The notes beneath the pieces were generated by a model. The model saw nothing but the letters and a program-made list of their open reading frames with translations, did not search any database and was not told the origin of the DNA. Source: Bacteroidota bacterium (GTDB taxonomy: Bacteria > Bacteroidota > Ignavibacteria > Kapaibacteriales > UBA961). Taken from it: 41,232 bases of DNA. The stretch lies in assembly GCA_020852855.1 (NCBI GenBank), contig JADZAA010000082.1:1-41232 (forward strand), given 5' to 3'. Shown here in pieces: positions 19,001-27,481 of the stretch. The translations under genes and the position numbers were made by a program. Position 1 is the stretch's first letter, and each line of letters starts with the position of its first letter.

Positions 19001-19960
19001 AAATCCGATTTTGCATACAATAAACTGCAAACGGTAACAACAAATTCCGAAGGAATACCGGACTACAGCAATATCGTGGTTACTACAACTTACGGCAGGT
19101 CTTATCTTTCTTTGCCTAAATTCCTGTTTTTCGCGCCGCTTAACAATACGGTAGAGCATGTAATCTCGCTGTACAACGAGCGAAAAGCGCAAATAAACGA
19201 GCCCGATACGCTTAAGCGCAATCAGCTTTATCTGGAAGCATTGTCCGAATCGTTTCACGACGGGCTTGAATCTTTTACATTCCTGCCGAAGGATTTACGG
19301 AAAATTATGCCGAGCGTAAATTGGACTTTTCGCTGGGACGGAATAGAAAAATGGGGTATGCTGGACGGCGTTGCGAGGCGTATATCGCTGGAACACGCTT
19401 ACGTTTCCACTTATACAGAAACCGCGCTTATCAATGACCGCGGCAAATTGATACAGGCGCAACAAATTCAGACCGGATTTCAACCCGTAATCGGGCTTAC
19501 GATGAATTTTGACGAGAAAAAACTTGACGGAACACTTAATGCAACGCTAAAGTATAATTCTCGAACCAATTACTCGCTATTGGCCGCAACCACGCAAATC
19601 AAACGGGAGAGTGCGCAGGAAATAACTTTGAACGCAAGCTACAACAAGCGGAAATTTCCTTTGAAAATTTTCGGATTAGACCTTGAAAACGACATGGAAT
19701 TTGCTTTCCTCGGCTCTTTCAAGCGCACAAGCAGTTCCACTTACGATATATTGAACCTGACAAGCCCCGACGGGCAACGGTTAGACGGCAGTACGCAAAT
19801 CAAGATTGAGCCGAGTGCCCGTTATGCCATTAGCAATCGCGTTACCGTTCGGGCATTTATCAGCTATGAAGCCACGATAAACGAAGGCGTAGCCTCGCCC
19901 GGATTTAATACTACTCAAGTTGGCGTTGACGTTCGCATTTCTATTGCAGGCGGACGATAA
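13043..19960 (+). CDS. sprA: SprA, outer-membrane translocon of the type IX secretion system
   Basis: At 2305 residues this matches SprA/Sov, the giant beta-barrel that forms the T9SS outer-membrane pore in Bacteroidota and moves cargo proteins with sorting domains to the surface. It has a signal peptide (PAAFGSIALLFCNIAEAA). Family-typical stretches include FGKPSISINVSGDVNLRAGW, DFEGAQRYITLS, the GDKLGMNVDWNT block and long runs of alternating strands, ending in a terminal strand (TQVGVDVRISIAGGR). Length and order suggest an intact gene. It stands alone upstream and is followed after 191 bp by an OmpA-family gene and a T9SS cargo gene. Other T9SS core genes (porK/L/M/N, porV, porU) are not in the window. 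The start at 13043 is supported by the signal peptide. Confidence 0.95.
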   Translation: MTSISFLPIIRFLIPAAFGSIALLFCNIAEAADFTGDFSHFYARSPHIVVSGKAAIALLRLNRLFVPFFTYSPQSDPVRQERPVFFSVPPSMRNPFGATDYAKRPSLPPGYGVSVTFDSTVTTVRASEDLQGVEMSPYKNLPLDEYLALRREQQQRQLWDSLVAQYDIRRSMSGRDLASIISQATGLNIPVPQNPIFSIFGKPSISINVSGDVNLRAGWRWDSQKLGAASAFGQTQSGPLFSQDINLNVQGKIGDKLGMNVDWNTRQQFDLNNRFNIGFTGNDDDIIKRVELGNVQFPTPSALIGSGQALFGARADFQFGPLFLKTVASQRRGERKFIQARGGTVRQNFQLRAYDYARNHFLLDTVYKSVFREYYRNAVPVIPPSASQYRVKEIEVWESTGDVREQATAAEARLYAEIAPRNTSAGQRYPDSMKRTAPIAGQIEAGKFIRLEANRYFYDSDLGRLTILNMRTDRTYGVGYRVEALTPLPDDDLTYGTMVRERNEKDTLILKLVTRPNMQPGFKSLWARQLRNIYNTGQTNVNLSDAKINVWYLRKNNDSSDVLDGAPDKVVTVLRVDQVNNGTGAPPPDGKFDLGAPPTAAAQANSFQSSVPGSNTAVQAQQGSAFFNPMRGEILFPSLEPFREGLRDYFRKIGNPQLAEEYVFDAVYDTTVEVARLQTARDRFVISGEATGTSQGGSNRIALGAWGIAPGSVRVTLDGTPLKENTDYIVEYYSGILTVLNPRAMLPTANLSVELEQTDQFTTSTKTMIGVRADMQVYKSRTTLGNIGMTFMLYNQALLLDRVRLNDEPVSNSMIGFDGNLSTEIPAITKALDALPFLDTKEKSTLNLRGEIAAMLPDPNKRRSDIGSDNGESVAFLDDFEGAQRYITLSTSGTQWTHAALPVDSTLYFDEASRRDLWFRGYSYWFNYFIGRTRQNEVYPNRQFGQGYATLNDLKFRFNPYFRGIYNRNPNFVDTLNPRWRSDSTRYEQYKLDNKYRAWGGMQRLLSTFNTNFDNDNIDYIEIMMRVAAEPSAEMYIDIGQISEDIVPNNTLDTEDGANPEFPIPNNIIDPGEDIGIDRLDDLHEKAEYPAPLSDEADPARDNYTFNFQKPLQEQSEADFLKYNNFEGNASLSESGQFPDKEILNNNNGQTISLDNSYFTYKVNLNTNDPSQNQQIVGGGTPGSGWYLWRIPIRRPYKQTGNPQFSNIQYIRVWAKGGTLLADIADWRFVGAQWQRSNAFQPGVSPYDSVLSVAFVNVEENSGAPDYYTLPPGVQRPRQLLNPDPTQDIRLNEQSLSLGVRNLRYNDERMAVRILRPTDIFYYKQLKFFIHGDGSMPDNIVPGATPAAYAFIRFGIDSANYYEYRRPLLRGWQDVGITLTELAALVKQSRAPGSEFTRQEFTVPGDPLARYAIKGTPILTKVQFIGFGIANPADRYPNELTTTMWVDELRLIEPVNNVDWAAIGSAELKLADVGTINANFSTTLPNFHKLEERFGDRTTSTAWSFQAQGSLEKFLPKFMSSMKLPISYSHTENLTDPQFAAQSDVELNTAADAEYRRVLALGQPDSIARKAADNIVSRSQTVRVQDNWALTGVKLGIPVDFWLIKETLNRITIGYSYGQTFERSPVVQERFEWQWRLTMQYALTIPQSLWAKPFGWADDIPILSSFKDWKINFLPSNFSTGLTMNRARSTEQSRFLSFPSPVSRNFTADRTAQFSWRFSEKGLLSPIIDYNFGTQSTLVPMETDENGKQRSANDLFKRIVGENGKLNFGEDNAHTQTVTVNFRPQLPEFIGLGNYLENTGSYSSVFTWRNALQPDPALADVVKQASFASKLDLRTNFKLKPFADKLWGKRAASDTSSNIFKSIGRVLKTIFLDFETLSFNFRQDNSSLNPGVFGGTGLTNFWRGAVGLGQPPSQGAGMAYQLGLVEHPHGDIGFAPSSSFPFFKFTAYDGIRPANSVFQESFTQKSGIEMRTNRQLWPGATLDLNWKSDFAYNKLQTVTTNSEGIPDYSNIVVTTTYGRSYLSLPKFLFFAPLNNTVEHVISLYNERKAQINEPDTLKRNQLYLEALSESFHDGLESFTFLPKDLRKIMPSVNWTFRWDGIEKWGMLDGVARRISLEHAYVSTYTETALINDRGKLIQAQQIQTGFQPVIGLTMNFDEKKLDGTLNATLKYNSRTNYSLLAATTQIKRESAQEITLNASYNKRKFPLKIFGLDLENDMEFAFLGSFKRTSSSTYDILNLTSPDGQRLDGSTQIKIEPSARYAISNRVTVRAFISYEATINEGVASPGFNTTQVGVDVRISIAGGR

Positions 19961-20076
19961 AAAAATGGTTTTTGCTCCATTCCCGAAGTTAAAAAGCTGC
20001 TTTCGCGCATAAGCAAAATCATATATTGTCAAGCATAAATACCGCATTGTTTTTCTCTTGCCCGATTTTTCTCTAT

Positions 20077-20101
20077 ATTCGGCGTAACTAAATCGCCGAA
20101 T
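20077..20101 (+). terminator. Hairpin downstream of sprA
   Basis: ATTCGGCG-TAACTAAAT-CGCCGAAT is a perfect 8-bp stem with a 9-nt loop, 117 bp after the sprA stop and 51 bp before the OmpA-family gene. A short T-run (ATTTTTA) follows a few bases later, so it may be an imperfect terminator. Its symmetry would also suit a regulator-binding site for the downstream gene. Confidence 0.4.
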
Positions 20102-20151
20102 GACGGATTTTTAATCTGTCGGCCGCGCTTTTTATATTTTTTCTCTCGCCG

Positions 20152-22173
20152 ATGAAATCATTTTACGCTTTTCGATTTATCGTTTATATCTGCGGGTTGC
20201 TATTTGCGGCAACCTATAGTGCCGAAGCGCAAGAGTCGCTTGGAGAAGAACCGCGCTATTCGTATCCGGGCGTATTCGCCGGATACGGCTATGTAATGAA
20301 CTCGACCGCACTGCAAGTTCTGCCGGGTTCGGAGGATTGCGGCTCTTTTGCAAACGGCAAATCGGGCGGACTGCTTGGAGGAATTGTGTATGATTATGCA
20401 ATTTTTCCGCAACTGCTTCAATTATCGGGGCGTTTGTATTTTGCCGCCCGTCCGGCCGACTTGACCGCACAAACATCTGCGTATCAGGTTTTCGACCCCT
20501 TTAATAACCGATATACGCCGTTAGTTCAGGAATTTACATTCCAATCAACGCTGAATTATTTAGTATTCGATATTGGTGCGAAAGTATTTCCAATGTCGGA
20601 TATGCCGCTGTATTTCAGAGCGGCTTTCGATGCCGGAAATCCCGTTTTCGGCAATAATTACAAGCAATACGAGCTGTTGGCCGCGCCTGAAGGCGTTCTG
20701 TTTCCCGACGGAACAAGAAAACGCCTGATGTTCAGCGGCGAATTACGCAATGCCTCCACATCAATAGGAATATCGGCAGGCATTGGGGCAGACATGGAAT
20801 TGCAACCGCGTTGGTTTATTTCGCCGGAGGTGTCTTATCGCCACGGATTAGGCTCAATACTGCGCGAGGGCGAATGGAATATGAAAATTATACAAGCCGG
20901 AATAGGTATCAGATACGAGCTCGGTCATCAGCCGGCGCCGCCGCTTGATACTGTTGTGCCCGTACCGCCGCCGCCGCCACCGCCGCCGCCGCCGCCACCC
21001 GCCGCACCGCCGGTAACGGTGCAGTCGGTAGAGTCGCAAACGCTTGAAGCACAAGAAACCATCGTAACGCAAACTTACCCGTTGCTTCCGTACATATTTT
21101 TCGATAGCGCACATGCAGAGTTACGCGAACGGTATCGCCCCACGACCGATGCGGATTTCGATGAAAACTCGTTACCTCGCGAAACGCTGACCACGTATTA
21201 CAATGTATTGAACATCTTTGGAAAACGTCTGTTGCAAAATTCCGGCGAAACTGTAATTCTGACTGGAACAACAGACGGGCGCGAGGCCTCCACGCCCGCT
21301 CTTCGTGCAAAATTGGCGCGAGAACGTGCCCAAGCAACGGCCGACTATCTTATGTCCAAATGGAATATTCCGAAAGAACGCATGATAATTCAAACGCGCG
21401 ATATTCCCGCTATACCGTCTAACGACCGCTATCTTGAAGGTGTGGAAGAAAATCGCCGCGTAGAAATATCCACAAAAGACGAACGATTGCTTGAGCCCGT
21501 TGTTCATACAAAGTTCCTGGAATTTTCTCCTACGATAACTCGGCAAGCATTGAAGACTTCGGTGCAATATCCTGTTCCGCCGATTTCATGGACGGCCGAA
21601 TTAACGCTTAGAGATGTTAATTTAGGATCGTCGCAGGGCAACGGAGTGCCACCCGAATCGCTTTTTGTGTCGGTAGATGCTTCGGCACTGACAAAGGCCG
21701 CCGGATTGGCTGCCAAAGACGACCTTATCTCCGGTACTTTGCGCGTGGTATTTTCCGACGGAACTGCTTCGGAAGCTTCGGCACGGTTTCCGTTGAAGCG
21801 TTCGCTGAATCAGATGGAGGTCAGTCGTCTTAGTTTAATCGTTTTCGATTTCAACCGTTCGGATATTTCAGCACAAAACCGCGAAATGATGCGCTCTTTT
21901 GTGGCGCGTTCCGCCGGTGCTTCGTCGCGAGCTTTTATTGTCGGTTCTACGGATAGGTTGGGTGAAAAGCAATACAATTTCGATCTGTCGCAGGCACGTG
22001 CGGATGCCGCACGCGACTTGTTGCGTCAATATCAACCCAATCTGAATATTGAGTCGTCGAAAGGCATTGGCTCTTCGACGTTGCCGTTTGATAATAATCT
22101 GCCCGAAGGGCGTTATTATTGCCGAACTGTTTCGATTGAAATAACAACACCGTTGCCGCAGGCAAAAAAGTAA
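20152..22173 (+). CDS. Outer-membrane OmpA-family protein with two OmpA-like domains and a polyproline linker
   Basis: This 673-residue protein carries a signal peptide (IVYICGLLFAATYSAEAQ), an N-terminal beta-barrel-like region (about 30-255) and a linker with twelve consecutive prolines. A first OmpA-like peptidoglycan-binding domain lies at about 308-440 (YIFFDSAHAEL, then LTGTTDGRE and ENRRVEIST). After a sandwich-like middle segment comes a second OmpA-like domain at about 560-665 (LIVFDFNRSDIS, then IVGSTDRLGEKQYN). In the second copy the arginine pair of the NRRVEI motif is altered (CRTVSIEI), so its peptidoglycan binding may differ. The protein probably links outer membrane and cell wall. 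It lies between sprA and a T9SS cargo gene; the cargo start is only 37 bp downstream, suggesting an operon. Confidence 0.88.
   Translation: MKSFYAFRFIVYICGLLFAATYSAEAQESLGEEPRYSYPGVFAGYGYVMNSTALQVLPGSEDCGSFANGKSGGLLGGIVYDYAIFPQLLQLSGRLYFAARPADLTAQTSAYQVFDPFNNRYTPLVQEFTFQSTLNYLVFDIGAKVFPMSDMPLYFRAAFDAGNPVFGNNYKQYELLAAPEGVLFPDGTRKRLMFSGELRNASTSIGISAGIGADMELQPRWFISPEVSYRHGLGSILREGEWNMKIIQAGIGIRYELGHQPAPPLDTVVPVPPPPPPPPPPPPAAPPVTVQSVESQTLEAQETIVTQTYPLLPYIFFDSAHAELRERYRPTTDADFDENSLPRETLTTYYNVLNIFGKRLLQNSGETVILTGTTDGREASTPALRAKLARERAQATADYLMSKWNIPKERMIIQTRDIPAIPSNDRYLEGVEENRRVEISTKDERLLEPVVHTKFLEFSPTITRQALKTSVQYPVPPISWTAELTLRDVNLGSSQGNGVPPESLFVSVDASALTKAAGLAAKDDLISGTLRVVFSDGTASEASARFPLKRSLNQMEVSRLSLIVFDFNRSDISAQNREMMRSFVARSAGASSRAFIVGSTDRLGEKQYNFDLSQARADAARDLLRQYQPNLNIESSKGIGSSTLPFDNNLPEGRYYCRTVSIEITTPLPQAKK
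20965..21000 (+). repeat. CCG-rich triplet tract encoding 12 prolines
   Basis: Thirty-six bases of almost pure CCG triplets (interrupted by two CCA and ending in CCC) encode the linker between the barrel and OmpA-like domains. Such tracts can change length by slippage in whole codons, altering linker length without a frameshift. Confidence 0.9.
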
Positions 22174-22210
22174 TTCGAAAATTGAAGTGCAAGCCGAAAG
22201 GAAATATCGT

Positions 22211-25200
22211 ATGAAAAAACATTATGCTTCCATCATTTTCTTTGTTCTGACGTTTGCTTGCGGGATAAATTCCCAGAATGAAGCATACGGTCAAACTTGT
22301 GATACGGTTAAATCATGCATCGGAAATGCACTTACGCTTACCGTTAACAGCGGCAAAGGTGCACATTATGTTGACGTTGATAATTATTCGGTCCGCGATA
22401 AATCGCATACTGCACTTACTTTCGAGGCATGGATAAAGCCCGAGCGCATTGCCGGAACAACGCAATATATAGCAGGACTTTGGGGGCCGGGAAACGATAA
22501 TAACGACGTTTGGGTAGTATATTTTGCTCCGAACGACGATTTGGTGTTCGAAATAAACGGTGACGGAACAAAACTCAGAAGTACCGACAACACAATAGTG
22601 CGCACGCCTGCAACCACTTTGTTCAGCAATAAATGGTCGCATATAGCGGCGGTGTTCGACGGTGCTTCTCAAACGGCGTATCTGTATATTAATGCGGCAC
22701 TTGCGGCAACAGCACGAAATGCTCAATATCCGTCGGGTTATTTGCGTCCGCTTGAAAAAAACGATTTGCCGTTGCAGATAGGAAGTTGCAATGCACTTTC
22801 TAACGATGCAAAATTAAATCGCACTTTCCGCGGACAAATTGACGAGATCAGGATTTGGCAACGCGCTTTAAGTGCTACGGAATTACTGTGTCAGAAAGAC
22901 CGTTCGCTTAACGGAAATGAAGCGAATTTGCAGATTTATTATCGTTGCAATTCTATTCCCACTAACTTTACGCTATGCGATGCAACGGGAAAAGGCTACA
23001 CGGGGCGTATGCGCAGCGGTGCGGTATGCGCTCCGTCCGACCGTCCGATAAATACATCTTTAATAGCTTCGCCGGCAAATATAACGGCCAATATAAACTG
23101 TGACACTTCGGCTGTTTACACAGTAACGATACAAGACACTTCAATTTGTGCAAACAGTGTGGCTTTTCGCATAGTCGGGCGCGACAACGCAGCATTTACA
23201 TTGTCGCAAACAGGTGCGGCGCTTTCGCCTAAAACGCCGGTTGCTTTTCAGGTCAGGTTCAATTCGGTTATTACCGGCTCTATTATTGCGGATTTGAAAA
23301 TCAATACTACCAATCGTTGCGACCAAGAAGTTACGATTCCAATTCGCCTTACGCGCAAAACGGAATTTACGTCGAACCGTGCGCGTTTGAATTTCGACAC
23401 GCTTTACGCCGGCTGTCGCGAGCAATTATACAAAGACACGGTTATCAGTATTTGCAATACAAGCGGCGACATAGGGCAGCCCCGTCCGCTGACCATTACC
23501 GGGTTTCCTACGCAAAAACCCGGTATATTTCAAGTAATTACACCTACGCCTATTACAATTGACCCGGGAGATTGCCGTAATATTACCGTGCGATTTATTT
23601 CGGGAGATACTTCCGCATTATATTTCGATACGCTGTCAATTGTTTCAAATAGTCGCTGTGCGGGCGGGGCAAGCATACCTTTGCGCGGGGTTGTGCGTGA
23701 AGTTCTCGGACTAACCGATTTAAGCGGAAAAAACAGGCTGAATAAACTTACGTTTCCCCCCGAATGTGTCGGCCAGCTAAGCAATCCTGTCTATTGGACT
23801 TATCGCGATTTGACCTCGAGGCCGATACAGGTGGATACCGTAATTGTGCCGCCCGGATTTACGATGAGAACTTTCAGGTTTCCGGCTGTTCTGCAACCCA
23901 ACACAGGATATTTGCAGGAATATTTCAGATTTTTCCCGAACAGGTCAGGGCAATTTAACGACTCTATAATATTTATTTGCAGAATTGCCGGCTCGAATTG
24001 TACGGTAGAGCGCAAAGTGTATGTAACCGGTCGTGGAATAGAGTCCAAAGTGCAATGGTCGTCTAATTCTGGCAGTGCCGGAACTGTTATTGTGGGACAA
24101 GAAAGAACATTTAATGTAACCGCCACAAATCCTTCGCCCGACACGTTGCGAGTGTCTTTTTATCTGGAATCGGGCGAGGTCTTTTTGTTGGCCGGCGCAA
24201 AAGCGGTTGTCCTTGCACCGGGAAAATCCGTTACCATACCTATTACGTTCAGGCCGCTGAAAGATTCGCTTTACATTGATAAACTATGCTTGTTCGAGCA
24301 ACGATGCTTTACGGTGGACTGCATTCCGATAGACGGGCGCGGCATAATTGAAACGTTTCGATACGATCCGTATATTATGCGGACAGAAAATGTAACAGCC
24401 TGCGGTTCAAGGCTTGATACAATGGAGATAGAAAATATAGTGAATACACCGCAAACTATGACTGAAATAAGACTTAGCGACCCAAGCGGACGATTTACCG
24501 TTGTCGAACCGATGCCTATTCCGTCGGGCGTAACCGTTCCCGTAGGCAGACGCGTTCGTTTTATTTTTCGCTATACACCGAACGATATTACGCAAGACCG
24601 TGCCGATAAAGCATATCTGAAATATAAGTGCAACGGCGTGGATTGGGCTGCGCCGATGTTCGGTTCGTCGGCCGCGCCGCGTTTATCCGTAACAACACTT
24701 ACGCAGTTCGGAACTTTGGAAGTAGGCGACAAAAAAATAGACAGTTTTTCGGTTGAAAACTCGTCGCAGTTGCCAATACGGGTTGATAGCATTTCGATAC
24801 CACCCGGATTTACAATGCTTGGCGCGTCGCGCATTCTGCCGGCAGTTCTGTCGCCGCGCGATTCGATTATTGTGCGTGTCCAGTTCGAGCCTGCCGCCGC
24901 GCAAACTTACGATGCTGATTTCACGGTTTATTCCGATTCTATATGTCCGATTAAACAAGACGGCCGGCTTGGCGGTAAAGGAATAATCATAAAATTGGAT
25001 GCGCCGCTTTCTCTGATGAATTGGGGGTATGTGCGCCCTTGTGATTGCATAGAGCGCGAACTGCCGCTTGTAAATCAATCGTTGGCACATAATATGACGG
25101 TGGATTCACTATGGGTAGACAGTGTGCGAGTTACAGGCGCAACACCGCAATTCTGGTCTTGGAAATCAAGTTATTCGCCGAGCGGAACATTCCCGTTTAC

Positions 25201-27223
25201 TATACCGCCGAACAGCCGCGATACCGTTCGTGTTACATTTTGTCCGCGAACGCCCGCAGAAGATAAATATGTGAATTGTGCTGCAAGATTACATATAAAT
25301 GCAGCCGGAATGGGCTGGAGCGAAGCCTATGAAGTGTTACTCGTCGGCAAACGCGCACTTTTGCAGCGTCCAACACCTACTGTAATAGGCTTCCCGCCAA
25401 CCCGCGTGGATACTGCGCTTGCACCGTATTACGTAAAAATAATAGTGCCTTGGGTAGATGTAAACCCCGAACAAGAGCCTATCGTAATAGATTCGATTAC
25501 GTTTGAACCTGACGAACGTGTGTTCAGCTATGCCGACAGCGCGTCGAGGCCGTTTCCGCTTACTGTTACTTCGATAGATTCGGCAAAAATCAGACTGCTG
25601 TTCAAGCCAAGGTCGCCGCGCCTTTACGTTGCGCGTATGCGATTGCATATTAGCAAGCCTTGTCCCGATATTGACACAACTGTTTTGGTTACGGGCAGCG
25701 GTTTTGCTCCGCCGTTCAGTTTAGATTTGACTTTCGATAATGTGCGGCCGGATATTGACACGTTCCGTATTACCACTTGCGATACACTTCGCGTACCGAT
25801 TTACACAACGCGCAGCGTTCCGGCGGATTTAGTTACGATAAACTGCCGAATCGGTTACGATACCAATGAGTTACAGCTTGCCGGACTTGAATCGCCGTAT
25901 TTGGCCGATATTTGCTATCCGCAATTTTTGCCGTCGCTTAACTTCGCGCCTTACTCCAATACCGCAGGTTCTAAAATAATTGCAAAGAATCTTTGCTCTG
26001 TCGACTCGTTAAAACCATTCGTTATTGCCAAACTGATTTCGAAAACAAAGCAACGTTCCAATACTAAAATCACGGTAGACAGCATAAATTTCGACACCGA
26101 GCGAACCATTTTATTTAAAATTATATCGGAGAACGACGAAGGGCGCGTTATTGTCCAAAAAACCGATATTCAAGTAATGAGTTCCATCAATTTTGACAGT
26201 GTGCGCGTACTTGATTGCGTTGACCGCTCGGTATCTGTGCTGAATACCGGCGATGTTCCCGTTACGATAGATTCTTTGCCGGGGCTCGCGCCCGACGTGC
26301 AAATAATAGGAAGTGTTCCCGCACGGAACGCGCTTATAAATCCCGGTGATTCAATAGTCTATACTCTTCGGTTCTGTCCCCGCAAGGAGATTGTCAAGTC
26401 AGATTCATTGGTTGCCAAAAGCGTTGTTCCATGTGCCGTAGCCGATACAAATTATATGGCTGGGCAAGGTTATGCTCCCGATATTCCGGTTATATTCGGC
26501 ACATCGCCTTCATTCCCGCCGGCCGATACGGCACGCGCCGTTATTGGCGACACGGTAACTATTCCGATATTTATGAATGTCGACCTCTCTGCGCAATATC
26601 ATGGCACAACGTATTGGCTCGAAAAAATCGGCTTTGACGCAGAGGTATATTACGATCCGTTTGCTTTGAAACTGCTTTCTACCGAAGTGCCGATACAACG
26701 CGACGCTGTAATAAACGCAAGACCGGGGCATATTAAATTTACCTTTACCGACCGCGATACGGTTCGTGCCGGAAAGATAGCCGAAATGAAGTTCCTTGCC
26801 GTGGCTCCGGATTCGGCATACTCGGCATTTTCGGTGACGGCCGGTAATTTCCGCACGGATTCGCTGATGTTTATAGATATTGTGCCGCTTTCTGTGCCGG
26901 CCGTATTTGCCTCGACGGGCGAATGTACCATTACTACGCTTCGCTTTACTGGAACGCGCCCGTCGCTTATGCAAAACCGCCCGAATCCGTTCGACGAGAA
27001 TGCAATAATAGATTTTATGATAATGGAAACCGCACCGGTTACGCTTGTAATATATGATTTGCATGGCAGACCGGTAAAAACATTGCTTGACGGCTCAAGT
27101 TCATTTGAAAGCGGCACATACAGCGTAAATGTTTCGGCGGCCGACTTGGAAACAGGTGTCTATACTTGCATTATGAAATCGGGAACTTATACGGGGCAAA
27201 TGCGAATGTCGGTTGTGAAATAG
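22211..27223 (+). CDS. Giant T9SS cargo protein with LamG domain, ASH/anchor-D repeats and cohesin-like modules
   Basis: From the ATG at 22211 this is a 1670-residue secreted protein; the track's ATG at 22187 adds eight residues ahead of the signal peptide (MKKHYASIIFFVLTFACG) and is less likely. A LamG/concanavalin-like domain spans about 43-230 (FEAWIKPERIAG, FRGQIDEIRIWQRAL). Many ASH/anchor-D modules follow to about 1150, each with cysteine pairs and VRFxP-type strands (for example ITFRPLKDSLY, VQFEPAAAQTY). Two segments near 1170 and 1423 resemble cohesin-like sandwiches. The C-terminus (NRPNPFDENAIIDFMI, LVIYDLHGRPVKTL, LETGVYTCIMKSG) is a T9SS type A sorting domain. It is probably exported through the SprA pore encoded upstream. 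A role as adhesin or surface scaffold is inferred; no catalytic motif is visible. Confidence 0.88.
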   Translation: MKKHYASIIFFVLTFACGINSQNEAYGQTCDTVKSCIGNALTLTVNSGKGAHYVDVDNYSVRDKSHTALTFEAWIKPERIAGTTQYIAGLWGPGNDNNDVWVVYFAPNDDLVFEINGDGTKLRSTDNTIVRTPATTLFSNKWSHIAAVFDGASQTAYLYINAALAATARNAQYPSGYLRPLEKNDLPLQIGSCNALSNDAKLNRTFRGQIDEIRIWQRALSATELLCQKDRSLNGNEANLQIYYRCNSIPTNFTLCDATGKGYTGRMRSGAVCAPSDRPINTSLIASPANITANINCDTSAVYTVTIQDTSICANSVAFRIVGRDNAAFTLSQTGAALSPKTPVAFQVRFNSVITGSIIADLKINTTNRCDQEVTIPIRLTRKTEFTSNRARLNFDTLYAGCREQLYKDTVISICNTSGDIGQPRPLTITGFPTQKPGIFQVITPTPITIDPGDCRNITVRFISGDTSALYFDTLSIVSNSRCAGGASIPLRGVVREVLGLTDLSGKNRLNKLTFPPECVGQLSNPVYWTYRDLTSRPIQVDTVIVPPGFTMRTFRFPAVLQPNTGYLQEYFRFFPNRSGQFNDSIIFICRIAGSNCTVERKVYVTGRGIESKVQWSSNSGSAGTVIVGQERTFNVTATNPSPDTLRVSFYLESGEVFLLAGAKAVVLAPGKSVTIPITFRPLKDSLYIDKLCLFEQRCFTVDCIPIDGRGIIETFRYDPYIMRTENVTACGSRLDTMEIENIVNTPQTMTEIRLSDPSGRFTVVEPMPIPSGVTVPVGRRVRFIFRYTPNDITQDRADKAYLKYKCNGVDWAAPMFGSSAAPRLSVTTLTQFGTLEVGDKKIDSFSVENSSQLPIRVDSISIPPGFTMLGASRILPAVLSPRDSIIVRVQFEPAAAQTYDADFTVYSDSICPIKQDGRLGGKGIIIKLDAPLSLMNWGYVRPCDCIERELPLVNQSLAHNMTVDSLWVDSVRVTGATPQFWSWKSSYSPSGTFPFTIPPNSRDTVRVTFCPRTPAEDKYVNCAARLHINAAGMGWSEAYEVLLVGKRALLQRPTPTVIGFPPTRVDTALAPYYVKIIVPWVDVNPEQEPIVIDSITFEPDERVFSYADSASRPFPLTVTSIDSAKIRLLFKPRSPRLYVARMRLHISKPCPDIDTTVLVTGSGFAPPFSLDLTFDNVRPDIDTFRITTCDTLRVPIYTTRSVPADLVTINCRIGYDTNELQLAGLESPYLADICYPQFLPSLNFAPYSNTAGSKIIAKNLCSVDSLKPFVIAKLISKTKQRSNTKITVDSINFDTERTILFKIISENDEGRVIVQKTDIQVMSSINFDSVRVLDCVDRSVSVLNTGDVPVTIDSLPGLAPDVQIIGSVPARNALINPGDSIVYTLRFCPRKEIVKSDSLVAKSVVPCAVADTNYMAGQGYAPDIPVIFGTSPSFPPADTARAVIGDTVTIPIFMNVDLSAQYHGTTYWLEKIGFDAEVYYDPFALKLLSTEVPIQRDAVINARPGHIKFTFTDRDTVRAGKIAEMKFLAVAPDSAYSAFSVTAGNFRTDSLMFIDIVPLSVPAVFASTGECTITTLRFTGTRPSLMQNRPNPFDENAIIDFMIMETAPVTLVIYDLHGRPVKTLLDGSSSFESGTYSVNVSAADLETGVYTCIMKSGTYTGQMRMSVVK

Positions 27224-27235
27224 AGCGAAAGAGAA

Positions 27236-27472
27236 ATGGTTCTTGCAGAATTTACTGGAAAATGTAAAAGAAAGGTGCTTTTCGGTTTTGCATTTTATTC
27301 TGTATCGGGCATTATTGTGTCTTTATTGGTATATGCCCCGGATATGGGTAAATTTTTGTCGCATTATTCTGTAAGCAACATCAAATCTAAGAGAAAAATC
27401 GATATTTTAGCTAAGTTCAAGCCGTTTCAGGAATGGCTTGACAAACGTATTATTATGTATTCAAACGCTTAA
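27236..27472 (+). CDS. Small basic hypothetical protein with one predicted membrane segment
   Basis: This 78-codon ORF lies in the 258-bp gap between the T9SS cargo gene and the histidine kinase. It starts 13 bp after the cargo stop, with a purine-rich AAAGAGAA just upstream, and ends 9 bp before the kinase start. It has one hydrophobic stretch (FAFYSVSGIIVSLLVYA) and a lysine-rich tail. I recognise no family. The tight spacing on both sides favours a real gene; the small size and lack of known homology leave it open to being chance. Confidence 0.35.
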   Translation: MVLAEFTGKCKRKVLFGFAFYSVSGIIVSLLVYAPDMGKFLSHYSVSNIKSKRKIDILAKFKPFQEWLDKRIIMYSNA

Positions 27473-27481
27473 ACCGCGATT

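Noticed and set aside
26510-27064. 184-aa minus-strand ORF
   Set aside because: It is antisense to the T9SS sorting-domain end of the cargo gene, with a composition (many Arg, Tyr, His) typical of a shadow reading frame.
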